In this document: positions 26,841 through 35,179 of the stretch, one piece after another
How the letters are laid out: every line of letters begins with the position of its first letter
Numbering within the stretch: the stretch's first letter is position 1
NCBI GenBank assembly: GCA_045628945.1
Contig: JAZQQG010000025.1
Span: 1 to 64,000, forward strand
DNA length: 64,000 bases
DNA from: RGIG4034 sp045628945
Lineage (GTDB): Bacteria; Bacillota; Clostridia; Lachnospirales; Lachnospiraceae
Direction: 5' to 3'
Program-made: the position numbers and the translations under genes
The notes under the pieces: generated by a model
Told to the model about the DNA's origin: nothing
Seen by the model: only the letters and a program-made list of their open reading frames with translations
The model's database searches: none

Positions 26841-27668
26841 CTACTTCGACTTCGGATCCAGCACATCGCGGATTCCGTCGCCCAAAAGATTTAAGCCAAG
26901 CACCGACAGTGCAGTGAAAACGCCCGGATAGGCAATCATCCAGGCCGCCTTATGAATGACGCCCTTGCCCTCATAGAGAATATTGCCCCAACTGGGCTGA
27001 GGAGCCGGTACACCGACACCCATAAAAGACAACGCCGCTTCCGTAATAATCGTGCTGGCAAACACGAAGGACACCTGCACCAATACGGAAGAAATTACAT
27101 TCGGAAGGATATGATTCACGATGATGCGAATCGGACCGGCACCCGCCGCCTTCATCGCCTCGATGTATAACTGATCCCGAACCACCAGCGTTTGAGATCT
27201 TGTTACGCGGGCAATATCCGGAATGTTCACGATAATCAGCGTCAGAATGACATTGCGAAGACTCGGTCCCAGCACGGCCATCAGTGCAATGGCAAGTAAC
27301 ACGGAGGGAATGGCCTTCAGGCTGTCGCAGACACGCATAATAACCGCATCGCATCGACGATAATAGCCGGCAATCAGACCTAACATCATTCCGAGAATCA
27401 CCGCTGCAGCCGAAACAATAAATCCGGTCATCATGGATACACGCGCACCGTAGAGGACACGGGAGAACACATCGCGACCGTAGGCGTCGGTTCCGAAAAT
27501 ATGCTCGGAGGACGGCCCTTGAAGTCGAATCTTCGGTTTCACCTTCAACGGATTCGGGCAAATGGCGGGAGCAAGCAGTGCCAACGCCACAATGGCCAGG
27601 ATAATGATTGCCCCGAGAACCGCCATTTTATTATTCAGGAATTTGCTTATTTTTTTACGTCCGGTCAT
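26841..27668 (-). CDS. Peptide ABC transporter permease (OppC/DppC-like)
   Basis: A 275-residue inner-membrane permease. The N-terminal helix precedes the conserved 'GPSSEHIFGTDAYGRDVFSRVLYGARVS' typical of DppC/OppC. The transport domain has the EAA-like loop near 'YIEAMKAAGAGPIRIIVNHILPN'. About six membrane segments. It is three bases after the OppB-like gene. Confidence 0.95.
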   Translation of the reverse strand: MTGRKKISKFLNNKMAVLGAIIILAIVALALLAPAICPNPLKVKPKIRLQGPSSEHIFGTDAYGRDVFSRVLYGARVSMMTGFIVSAAAVILGMMLGLIAGYYRRCDAVIMRVCDSLKAIPSVLLAIALMAVLGPSLRNVILTLIIVNIPDIARVTRSQTLVVRDQLYIEAMKAAGAGPIRIIVNHILPNVISSVLVQVSFVFASTIITEAALSFMGVGVPAPQPSWGNILYEGKGVIHKAAWMIAYPGVFTALSVLGLNLLGDGIRDVLDPKSK

Positions 27669-27671
27669 AGG

Positions 27672-28619
27672 CTACTCCAAATCAATTCTCGGGTTGGCGA
27701 TACCGTAAAGGATATCTACAATCAGGTTCACTAACACGCTCATTACGGCAACGATTAAAATGGTTGCCTGAATGACCTCGTAATCACGGCGGCCGGCGGA
27801 GTTGATCACCAACTGACCGATTCCGGGAATACCGAATACATTTTCCACAACCGTAGCACCGGCAAGCAGTGCAATGAAGCTCTGGCCGATTACGGTGATA
27901 ATCGGAATCAACGCATTTCGGAAAGCATGCTTCCAGATGCGCACGCGAGTCTTCACACCTTTGGCAAGTGCCATCTTCATGTAATCACTGCTCAACACCT
28001 CAAGCATGGCATTCTTCGTCATTCGGGTGATGAGTGCCGCCTGCATCAGTCCGAGAGAGATTGCAGGAAGCGTCAGGAATCGAATATGGCCGATGAAGCC
28101 CGCTTCTTTGACGGTCTTATATCCCGCTACCGGGAGCCATCGAAGCTGTACCGCGAAAATCAGGATGAGGAACAGACCCATTAAGAAGCTTGGAATCGAA
28201 ATTCCGGCCAAGGTAAATAATGACACGGCATTGTCCGCCGCTTTGCCTTTTCTGCGGGCGGATAATACTCCGAGCGGAATGGATACGACAATCGCGATGA
28301 GCATCGCATAGAGCGTCAGGTTCAAGGTAGGAACCAGATGCTGCCAGATCAACTTGCCCATAGGGATATTGTAGTAGAAGGAGTCTCCGAGATTGCCGTG
28401 AAAGACACCGCTTAACCAGTTCCAATACTGAACCGGAAGCGGATCGTTGAGTCCCATACTCTCTCTTAATGCATCCACCTCAGCCTCGGTTGCAAGATCT
28501 CCCAAAATATTGCGGGCAGGATCACCGGGCGTCAGATGAATCAGCAAAAAGATTGCGATGGAGACAAGAAAAAGTATGGGAATTAACGATAGGATTCTCT
28601 TAACAATAAACTTCTTCAT
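27672..28619 (-). CDS. Peptide ABC transporter permease (OppB/DppB-like)
   Basis: A 315-residue permease starting 'KFIVKRILSLIPILFLVSIAIFLLIHLTPGDPA', the characteristic DppB/OppB opening with the extracytoplasmic PGDPA motif. The EAA loop reads 'YMKMALAKGVKTRVRIWKHAFRNALIP'. It ends 'DILYGIANPRIDLE'. It is separated from the binding-protein gene by an attenuator-like hairpin. Confidence 0.95.
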   Translation of the reverse strand: MKKFIVKRILSLIPILFLVSIAIFLLIHLTPGDPARNILGDLATEAEVDALRESMGLNDPLPVQYWNWLSGVFHGNLGDSFYYNIPMGKLIWQHLVPTLNLTLYAMLIAIVVSIPLGVLSARRKGKAADNAVSLFTLAGISIPSFLMGLFLILIFAVQLRWLPVAGYKTVKEAGFIGHIRFLTLPAISLGLMQAALITRMTKNAMLEVLSSDYMKMALAKGVKTRVRIWKHAFRNALIPIITVIGQSFIALLAGATVVENVFGIPGIGQLVINSAGRRDYEVIQATILIVAVMSVLVNLIVDILYGIANPRIDLE

Positions 28620-28629
28620 AAATCAGTAA

Positions 28630-28668
28630 AAAGATACTCAGGATACGGAACGTATCCCAAGTATCTTT
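28630..28668 (-). terminator. Attenuating hairpin between binding-protein and permease genes
   Basis: AAAGATACT (28630-28638) pairs with AGTATCTTT (28660-28668), and inside it GGATACG pairs with CGTATCC. The minus strand then has a T5 run. The hairpin sits inside the operon, so it probably lets only part of the transcription through, giving more binding protein than permease. Confidence 0.7.
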
Positions 28669-28690
28669 ACCCTTTCTTAGCACTGTGCTA

Positions 28691-30328
28691 TTACTTGTAA
28701 ATCTCCGCACTCCATACCAGAGGTCCCTGGAAATATGCCAGGTGATTTACCTTAGCGGATGCTACGGAATACAACATGTAATCACCGAACTTGGAGATCT
28801 CCTGACCATCGGTAATGGTGAACTTCTGAAGATTGGTCCATACTTCAATGGCATTCTCAAGAGAAGAAGCGCCGTAGAAGTCTGCAATACCCTGGATTAC
28901 TTCCTCATCGGAGGTCCAACCTGCCCAACCGGTGTTGTAGAAGGACAACTGGGTAGGAAGCGCATTGGTGGAGAAGGTGGTGATGAATGCGTCGTAGTCA
29001 TTCTCATTTGCTCTGTGCTCCAAGAAGGTAGACCAGTCATAAGCATCTACGGTCGTAGGAACGCCGGCTTCCTCTAACTGCTGCTGGATAATGATTGCTG
29101 CTGCGTAGAACTCAGGATAATCGGTAGTAACCAGGATACGGAAGGTCTCATTGGTCCAACCGGTCTCCTGAAGGAGAGCAACACCTGCTGCAGCGTCATG
29201 TAAGTTGTAATTCTCCTCGCCTGCGGTGGTGTACCACTGTGCCTGCTCTTCGATCATCAAAGAGGGGCTTAAACGATAGAAGTCATCGCTTGCATACATC
29301 GTAATCAGGATATCTTCCACATCAAGGATGGTGTTGATACCACGACGGAAGGTTGCATTGGAAGCAAGACCTGCCTTCTTGTTGTAAACAAGTGCGGGAT
29401 AACCTGCCACTTCCTTGTAGATTAAGTAATCACTCTTACCGTCGAACTGATCGTAGTTATCGGAAGGAAGCTTGTAAGCAAAATCATACAGGCCGGTCTG
29501 AACGCCGGAGATTCTGGTAGAGGTATCTGCGATGAAATCGTAGTATACGGTCTCAATGGCAGCTTCCTTATAGCCTGCGTATCCGTCTACAACACCCTTG
29601 GTGCCGTAAGGAACATAGTCTGCGAACTTCGTTAACTTAATGTACTGATCGGGCTTCCACTCTGCAAAGGTGTAAGGACCGGTACCGATAAACTCGGTCA
29701 AAAGGCCGGTCTCGGGATCAACGGTGTCTAAGCTGGAAGCAGGGAAAATAATAGGGGTATTACCGGCACCTGCAATCAGCTCATTTAAGAAGATGCTGGG
29801 TGCAGGAAGTACAATCTGTACCGTGTAATCATCAATCTTCTCAAACTTGGAATCGCCGACAAGTGCGGCTGCATTACCGTAGTTCTCAACCCAACGGTTC
29901 ATGGAAGCAACAACGTCGTCTGCCGTAAGCTCCTGTCCATTGTGGAACTTCACACCCTTACGGATGTTGTAGGTGTATACCGTGTTGTCATCGCTTACGC
30001 TGTAGGACTCGGCAAGCTCCGGTGCTACACCGAACTTTGCGTCCATCGTAAGCAGTGCTTCGAAGATGTTACTGTAAGCAATCTGCTTGGTAACCACAGC
30101 ACTGGTCTTGTTGCAATCCAGCGTAGAAGGAGCTGCGCTCAATACTACGTGAATCTCATTGTCTAATTCGCCCTCGGTAACGGAAGTTCCTTCCACACCC
30201 TCGGTCAGAGCGCCCTGAGACTCGGAAGGCTTGTTGTCCTTTGCCTTATCCGTCTTCTTTGCACATCCGCCCAGGAGAGAAGCAACAACTGCAACACTAA
30301 GGATCGTTGCTAAAAGTTTCTTTTTCAT
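28691..30328 (-). CDS. Peptide ABC transporter substrate-binding lipoprotein (family 5)
   Basis: A 545-residue extracellular binding lipoprotein (Cys22). 'YSVSDDNTVYTYNIRKGVKFHNGQELTADDVVASMNRW' near residue 110 is the signature of the OppA/DppA family 5. The gene is first in the peptide operon and has its own leader with GGGAGG. Gene neighbours suggest D-amino-acid-containing peptides or N-acylated amino acids as ligands; this is inference. Confidence 0.93.
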   Translation of the reverse strand: MKKKLLATILSVAVVASLLGGCAKKTDKAKDNKPSESQGALTEGVEGTSVTEGELDNEIHVVLSAAPSTLDCNKTSAVVTKQIAYSNIFEALLTMDAKFGVAPELAESYSVSDDNTVYTYNIRKGVKFHNGQELTADDVVASMNRWVENYGNAAALVGDSKFEKIDDYTVQIVLPAPSIFLNELIAGAGNTPIIFPASSLDTVDPETGLLTEFIGTGPYTFAEWKPDQYIKLTKFADYVPYGTKGVVDGYAGYKEAAIETVYYDFIADTSTRISGVQTGLYDFAYKLPSDNYDQFDGKSDYLIYKEVAGYPALVYNKKAGLASNATFRRGINTILDVEDILITMYASDDFYRLSPSLMIEEQAQWYTTAGEENYNLHDAAAGVALLQETGWTNETFRILVTTDYPEFYAAAIIIQQQLEEAGVPTTVDAYDWSTFLEHRANENDYDAFITTFSTNALPTQLSFYNTGWAGWTSDEEVIQGIADFYGASSLENAIEVWTNLQKFTITDGQEISKFGDYMLYSVASAKVNHLAYFQGPLVWSAEIYK

Positions 30329-30450
30329 TTTTTCTTTCCTCCCAGAAAATTGTTGTTCTGTAACTTGTCCTTACAATACCACAACTTCTTCTCTATATGT
30401 TAGTCGGAAAAGATAATAGCCCACTATAACAGATACTTATAACAGCCTTC

Positions 30451-30479
30451 TTATCATTTCAGAAATAATCATATATAAT
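30451..30479 (+). promoter_or_regulatory. Promoter of the D-aminoacylase gene
   Basis: TTATCA (30451-30456), a 17-base spacer and TATAAT (30474-30479) precede the start codon by about 46 bases. The octamer TATAACAG is repeated at 30425-30432 and 30438-30445 in the divergent control region, a possible shared regulator site. Confidence 0.55.
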
Positions 30480-30525
30480 AGTAGTATAAAAAACAATACA
30501 ATTCCTTACCAAAAACGGAGCGGAT

Positions 30526-32172
30526 ATGAATACATTTCTTATTAAAAACGTAACAATTATCGACGGTTCCGGCGCCCCCGCCTACGTCGGCGACCTCCTC
30601 GTGCAGGAGGGGCGCATCGCAAAGATTACCCGACATCCCGAGAAAATCTCGCTTTCCTCCCGGACGGTCACCCGGGAAACGGACAATGCACAGGCTTTGG
30701 ATTCCGTAGAGATTCTCGATGCAACCGGTCAGATTCTTAGTCCCGGCTTCATCGATTCCCATGCGCATTCCGATCTTTGCATCGGTGCAGATCCGGAGGT
30801 TGCATTCCTGTGTAAGATTTCACAGGGCGTTACCACGGAGATTAACGGTCAGTGCGGCTATTCTCTTTTCCCGGCGAATCCGGACCTTCAGGTGACCTTG
30901 GATGTCTTAGGCGGCTTCGCCTCTCCCCGCATTCAGAAGCTCCTTCCGAAGTTTCGAGAATTCCGGGACTATCAGGCATACGGAAAAGAGGTCGGCAATG
31001 TCACCAACCAGCGAAATCTCGTCGGTCACTGTCTGCTTCGCAGCGCTGTTATGGGCGTCGAGAACCGTAGGGCAACCCCGGAAGAGCTGGATGCTATGAA
31101 AGCCCTCTTAAAAACCGCCATGGAACAGGGTGCCGCCGGTCTTTCCAGCGGACTTGTGTACATTCCGGGTGCCTATTGCGATTCCGAGGAACTGATCGAG
31201 CTTTGCAAGGTCATCGCTCCCTACAGCGGCATCTATGCAACTCATATGCGTAACGAAGCGGATGATGTGGTACAATCCGTGGCCGACTCTATTCGGATTG
31301 CCAGGGAAGCCGGCGTTCGCCTCGTCATCTCCCACCATAAAATCTGCGGCCGCAAGAACTGGGGCGCCTCCGAGACGACCCTTCGCATGATCGAAGAAGC
31401 CAATCGTTTAGGCGGTTCCGTCTACCTCGACATGTACCCCTACCATGCCACCATGACAAGTCTGGATAACTGCATGCCGCCACATTATTTTGCGGAGGGC
31501 ATCGATGCACTCTGTGAAAAACTGTCGGATCCTGCATTCCGCCTCCAGTTAAAAGAGGAGATCCAGGTTGATCCCGCCTCCTACGACAACCCTTACCTGA
31601 ATACCGGCGGATTTCACGGGATTCTTATTTCCGTGGCACCGGATACCCCGGAGGCCGTCGGCAAAACTGTGGCGGAATACGCCGCGCTCTTAGGAAAAGA
31701 GGAATTCGATACCTATTTTGATCTCCTGGTAGCCAATCATTTCCGCTGTATGGCCAGCTTCTTCTCCCTCTCCGAGGAGGAAATGTTAAAAATTTACCGT
31801 AGTCCTTACGCCGCCGTCGGTTCCGATACCATCTGTCGCGAAACTCCCGGTCCTGCGCATCCGAGAGCTTACGGAAGCTTCGTACGACCATTGGCAGATT
31901 TTGTCGGGAAACGAGGACTCCTTTCGCTTGAGGAAGCCATTCACAAGCAGACGGGACTTACCGCCGATATCTGGAAGCTTACCGACCGTGGCCGGATTGC
32001 CGAAGGCCTCGCCGCCGATCTGGTACTCTTCGATCCCGCAACACTGCATGATGCAGCGGACTTCGAAGACGGCACCCGCCTGGCCGAAGGCATTCGGAAG
32101 GTCTTCGTAAACGGGGAACTTGTCTATACCCCCGAAGGTCTCACAGGCCGTAAACCCGGCCGATTCCTATAG
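30526..32172 (+). CDS. N-acyl-D-amino-acid deacylase (D-aminoacylase)
   Basis: A 548-residue amidohydrolase. 'SPGFIDSHAHSDL' carries the first metal ligands, 'TTEINGQCGYSLFP' the conserved Cys ligand, 'GAAGLSSGLVYIPGAY', 'YATHMRNEADDVV' and 'LVISHHKICGRKNWG' the later histidines, and 'AAVGSDTI' the catalytic Asp; 'HPRAYGSFVR' follows. It removes the acyl group from N-acyl-D-amino acids. It diverges from the peptide transporter operon with the D-cysteine-desulfhydrase-like gene, so uptake and breakdown of D-amino acid derivatives is a reasonable joint role. Confidence 0.93.
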   Translation: MNTFLIKNVTIIDGSGAPAYVGDLLVQEGRIAKITRHPEKISLSSRTVTRETDNAQALDSVEILDATGQILSPGFIDSHAHSDLCIGADPEVAFLCKISQGVTTEINGQCGYSLFPANPDLQVTLDVLGGFASPRIQKLLPKFREFRDYQAYGKEVGNVTNQRNLVGHCLLRSAVMGVENRRATPEELDAMKALLKTAMEQGAAGLSSGLVYIPGAYCDSEELIELCKVIAPYSGIYATHMRNEADDVVQSVADSIRIAREAGVRLVISHHKICGRKNWGASETTLRMIEEANRLGGSVYLDMYPYHATMTSLDNCMPPHYFAEGIDALCEKLSDPAFRLQLKEEIQVDPASYDNPYLNTGGFHGILISVAPDTPEAVGKTVAEYAALLGKEEFDTYFDLLVANHFRCMASFFSLSEEEMLKIYRSPYAAVGSDTICRETPGPAHPRAYGSFVRPLADFVGKRGLLSLEEAIHKQTGLTADIWKLTDRGRIAEGLAADLVLFDPATLHDAADFEDGTRLAEGIRKVFVNGELVYTPEGLTGRKPGRFL

Positions 32173-32292
32173 GCTACCCGGCAGGTTCCCATAGACTACC
32201 CGGACCATAGTTTTAGCGGCCGGTCCTATCGCTTATTGGGTCATGAAAAACGGCCCATGTCCGGATGAGCGAAATAGAGCAGCACAGAAAAA

Positions 32293-32322
32293 AGGGCATG
32301 TGAAACGGATTTCACATGCCCT
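32293..32322. terminator. Bidirectional terminator between convergent genes
   Basis: AGGGCATGTGAAA and TTTCACATGCCCT form a perfect 13-bp stem with loop CGGA. AAAAAA precedes and GTCTTTTTT follows, so it serves both the D-aminoacylase gene and the small minus-strand gene. Confidence 0.9.
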
Positions 32323-32340
32323 GTCTTTTTTGCTTTGGTT

Positions 32341-32556
32341 CTACTTTCCTAAGATTCCGCCTAACATCTTGCCTGCCTTGTTCGCAGACAGCTTCGTCTT
32401 AACCGCGCTTACCACACCGTCTAACTGATCCTTGGGAATGTCCATGCCGGTTACATCCTTGATGGCACCTGCGGGATCCTTCATGAACTTATCCTGCAAA
32501 GCCTTATCTCCGGTAACCTTCTTCACTACCTCATCAATTGTCTTCTTGATATCCAT
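32341..32556 (-). CDS. Small helical protein of unknown function
   Basis: A 71-residue protein, helical and amphipathic, with 'LQDKFMKDPAGAIKDVTGMDIP' in the middle and a Gly-rich end 'KAGKMLGGILGK'. The middle part is reminiscent of NHLP/Nif11-type leader sequences ('DP..A....G..IP'), but no maturation enzyme or exporter lies nearby. Similar short proteins are, as I recall, common hypotheticals in Clostridia. The start has AAAGGAGC upstream. No function assigned. Confidence 0.75.
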   Translation of the reverse strand: MDIKKTIDEVVKKVTGDKALQDKFMKDPAGAIKDVTGMDIPKDQLDGVVSAVKTKLSANKAGKMLGGILGK

Positions 32557-32615
32557 TTCTATGCTCCTTTTCTATCTGTTTTCTCGGTTACAATGAACCG
32601 GGTTGCTACGACTAT

Positions 32616-33944
32616 TTATAAATTCAGCTTCTTAAATGCAAGCTTCATCTGGCATCTCAGGATTTCAATATCTTCCATGCTGTATACGTAGGTATTGAAG
32701 GTATAGCGGTCTCCATCCTGTGCGATAAGCTTGTCCATATTTATATATTCTGAATCATAAAACAGATAATATAAATCCGTTACATAATCATTAAGAACGT
32801 CGTCGTAATGTTCCTTTTTGTAGACTCCTGAATAAATCTGGGAGCTCGGGTCATACCGATAATCCGCTTTCCCAAACTGAATCGAAACCTCTCTTGATGC
32901 AATATCAACCGTAATCTCCGAGTTGCCATAGGACACAGAAGTAGTTGAAATCTCTGCAGCAACTTTACTTCGTAACGAATAGTACTTCTCTGTATACTCC
33001 GGTTTAAGCGCTATGTAATGTACAATACGCATATCCGCGATTTCACCAAAAGCATTTTCATCGGTAGAGTCCAGCTCCCAATCACGGAATTCGAAATAAT
33101 CATAGAAATTCTCCGCGGTTATCTCGACGAATTCCAGCTGGTCATTTCGGTTATAATCAAACCAGAGAGAAGCAAAGCCCTTATCATCATAGCGAACATC
33201 CAGCTCTGTGTAAGTATCGCCTCCTCCATCATATCTTGAATACCCCATCGCATAGAAACGAATTCTTTTTCCGTAAGTATCGTAGGTATATTCGATAGGA
33301 TAGGTGGTACCGTCAATTACCGCAGTGAAGTCGTTCTGAATCGTAATCAATGTTTCATCTCTATAGGACTGATACTCACCGGCAATTGTCTCCAGTTCTT
33401 TTTTTGCCAATGACTCCATCTCATCCTTACGGAAATAATTCTCGTAGATCATAATTGTATGCAGTCCCGCTTCTGTTACGGACGGATAGAGATATTTTTT
33501 ACTCTCCGAACCATCTGCATTCACCACCTGATACTCAATATGAGGTTCTGTATCTCCCTTCTCCGTTACGATGGACATGGGATAGGTTACCCCTTCAATC
33601 GTAAGAGTCATATCTGCATTGATCAGAATCGTACGGAGGGTTGTTGTCTCGTAGGCAGACACACAGTTCAATACATATTCGCCTGCAAACTCGGCAACCA
33701 AATCCTTAGCAGCAGCATCCACATTGTCCTTATTAGCCTCCATCTGAGCTTTGTCACGCATCTCGCGAATATAACTCAGAGCGGAATCATACTGCTCTCG
33801 CTCTAACATGGAGATAATATCGGAATATTTCTCCTCCAGGGAGACCGGTGCAATCGGGTCCTCCCCTGAGCCACCACCGCAGGCGGTCAGGCCAAAGAGC
33901 ATCACTACTGCCATCAACATTGCAATTAACTTACTTTTTTTCAT
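32616..33944 (-). CDS. Lipoprotein of unknown function
   Basis: A 442-residue lipoprotein (Cys22, lipobox 'GLTAC' then GGGSG). The mature part starts with a helical stretch (about 35-85) followed by a beta-rich region with repeats of the type 'TLTIEGVTYPMSIVTEKGD' and 'TAVIDGTTYPIEYTYD', suggesting duplicated small beta domains. No catalytic motif seen. It is 36 bases downstream of the exonuclease gene and may be the end of that operon. Confidence 0.8.
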   Translation of the reverse strand: MKKSKLIAMLMAVVMLFGLTACGGGSGEDPIAPVSLEEKYSDIISMLEREQYDSALSYIREMRDKAQMEANKDNVDAAAKDLVAEFAGEYVLNCVSAYETTTLRTILINADMTLTIEGVTYPMSIVTEKGDTEPHIEYQVVNADGSESKKYLYPSVTEAGLHTIMIYENYFRKDEMESLAKKELETIAGEYQSYRDETLITIQNDFTAVIDGTTYPIEYTYDTYGKRIRFYAMGYSRYDGGGDTYTELDVRYDDKGFASLWFDYNRNDQLEFVEITAENFYDYFEFRDWELDSTDENAFGEIADMRIVHYIALKPEYTEKYYSLRSKVAAEISTTSVSYGNSEITVDIASREVSIQFGKADYRYDPSSQIYSGVYKKEHYDDVLNDYVTDLYYLFYDSEYINMDKLIAQDGDRYTFNTYVYSMEDIEILRCQMKLAFKKLNL

Positions 33945-33980
33945 GTTCTCATTCTCAACAATATCATTTTTTATCCGGGA

Positions 33981-34736
33981 TTACAGGTCAATTTCCAGCT
34001 CTACAGGACAATGGTCCGATCCCAGAATATCCGTGTGAATCTTCGCATCCACTAATTTCTCATCAAGGCTCTTGGACGTAATGAAATAATCAATACGCCA
34101 TCCGGCATTCTTCTCTCTGGCCGAAAAACGATAGGACCACCAGGAGTAGATCTGTGCTTTATCCGGATAAAAATAACGGAACGTATCCGTATATCCCGCC
34201 GCCAACAGGTCCGTCATCTTGCCTCGCTCCTCATCGGAGAAGCCGGCGTTATGATGATTCGCCGAAGGATTCTTTAAGTCAATCTCTTTATGAGCGACAT
34301 TCAGATCCCCGCAAAAGATTACGGGCTTCTTCGCATTCAGTCCGTTAATGTAGGCTAAGAATGCGTCCTCCCAGGACATACGATAGTCCAGTCTGGCAAG
34401 CTCATTCTGGGCATTTGGGGTATAACAGGTTACCAGAAAGTAATGGTCATATTCCAGAGTAATCACACGACCTTCATGGTCATGCTCCTCCACCCCGATG
34501 CCGTAGGTCACCGACAGAGGCTCCTTCTTCGTAAAAATCGCTGTGCCGGAATATCCTTTTTTCTCTGCGTAATTCCAGTACTGATAATAGCCCGGAAGGT
34601 CCAGATCAATCTGCCCTTCCTGCAGCTTTGATTCCTGAATACAGAAGGCATCCGCATCGATTTCCTTGAAAAAATCCAAAAACCCCTTCTGAACGCAGGC
34701 ACGTAATCCGTTCACATTCCAAGAGATGAATCGCAT
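33981..34736 (-). CDS. xth: Exodeoxyribonuclease III (AP endonuclease)
   Basis: A 251-residue member of the exonuclease III/AP endonuclease family for base excision repair. It has 'FISWNVNGLRACVQKGF', 'CIQESKL' (metal-binding Glu), 'VTCYTPNAQNE', 'FCGDLNVAHKEIDL' (catalytic Asp and Asn), 'YSWWSYRFSAREKNAGWRIDYF' and the terminal 'GSDHCPVELEI' (Asp-His). Length is usual. It follows the thioesterase gene by 11 bases. Confidence 0.96.
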   Translation of the reverse strand: MRFISWNVNGLRACVQKGFLDFFKEIDADAFCIQESKLQEGQIDLDLPGYYQYWNYAEKKGYSGTAIFTKKEPLSVTYGIGVEEHDHEGRVITLEYDHYFLVTCYTPNAQNELARLDYRMSWEDAFLAYINGLNAKKPVIFCGDLNVAHKEIDLKNPSANHHNAGFSDEERGKMTDLLAAGYTDTFRYFYPDKAQIYSWWSYRFSAREKNAGWRIDYFITSKSLDEKLVDAKIHTDILGSDHCPVELEIDL

Positions 34737-34747
34737 AATACCCTCCT

Positions 34748-35176
34748 TTACTCTTCCGGTATCAGAGGAAGCTTACTTCGATAAAAAGAGAAACTTCCAT
34801 CGTCCAGCAGCTTGCCGTTATCATCCTTTAACTCACAACGAACGGTAATCACGTGGCCGCCACAACGAACCAGGGTAGCCTCACAGTAGACATACTCCGT
34901 CTTCCAGGCAGGTTCGAGGTAATTCATGCTACCGTTTAAGGTATTCACCAGGCGCCCTTGGAAGTTGGCCAAGGTTCCTGTCACGATATCCGCCAGGGCA
35001 TAGAGACAACCGCCGTGAACCGAGTCGTAAGGGTTCATAATATTCGGGCGAACCGGAATCCGTCCAACCAGGCGGTCCTCCTTCCACTCCGTAATCTCCA
35101 ACCCAAGATTCGTAATATACTCATTTTTATTCAACATCGCTTGCATGACGGCGACGCGCTTTTCAAAATCTGACAT
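34748..35176 (-). CDS. PaaI-type hotdog thioesterase
   Basis: A 142-residue hotdog-fold protein. 'IMNPYDSVHGGCLYALADIVTG' is the PaaI/YdiI signature containing the HGG motif, and 'TLNGSMNYLEPA' is the next conserved strand. Likely hydrolyses an acyl- or aryl-CoA; substrate unknown. It starts three bases after the dehydrogenase stop codon and lies in the same operon. Confidence 0.9.
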   Translation of the reverse strand: MSDFEKRVAVMQAMLNKNEYITNLGLEITEWKEDRLVGRIPVRPNIMNPYDSVHGGCLYALADIVTGTLANFQGRLVNTLNGSMNYLEPAWKTEYVYCEATLVRCGGHVITVRCELKDDNGKLLDDGSFSFYRSKLPLIPEE

Positions 35177-35179
35177 AAA

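Noticed and set aside
32173..32292. Small gene between the D-aminoacylase gene and the terminator
   Set aside because: Only short frames without a ribosome binding site are present in these 120 bases.
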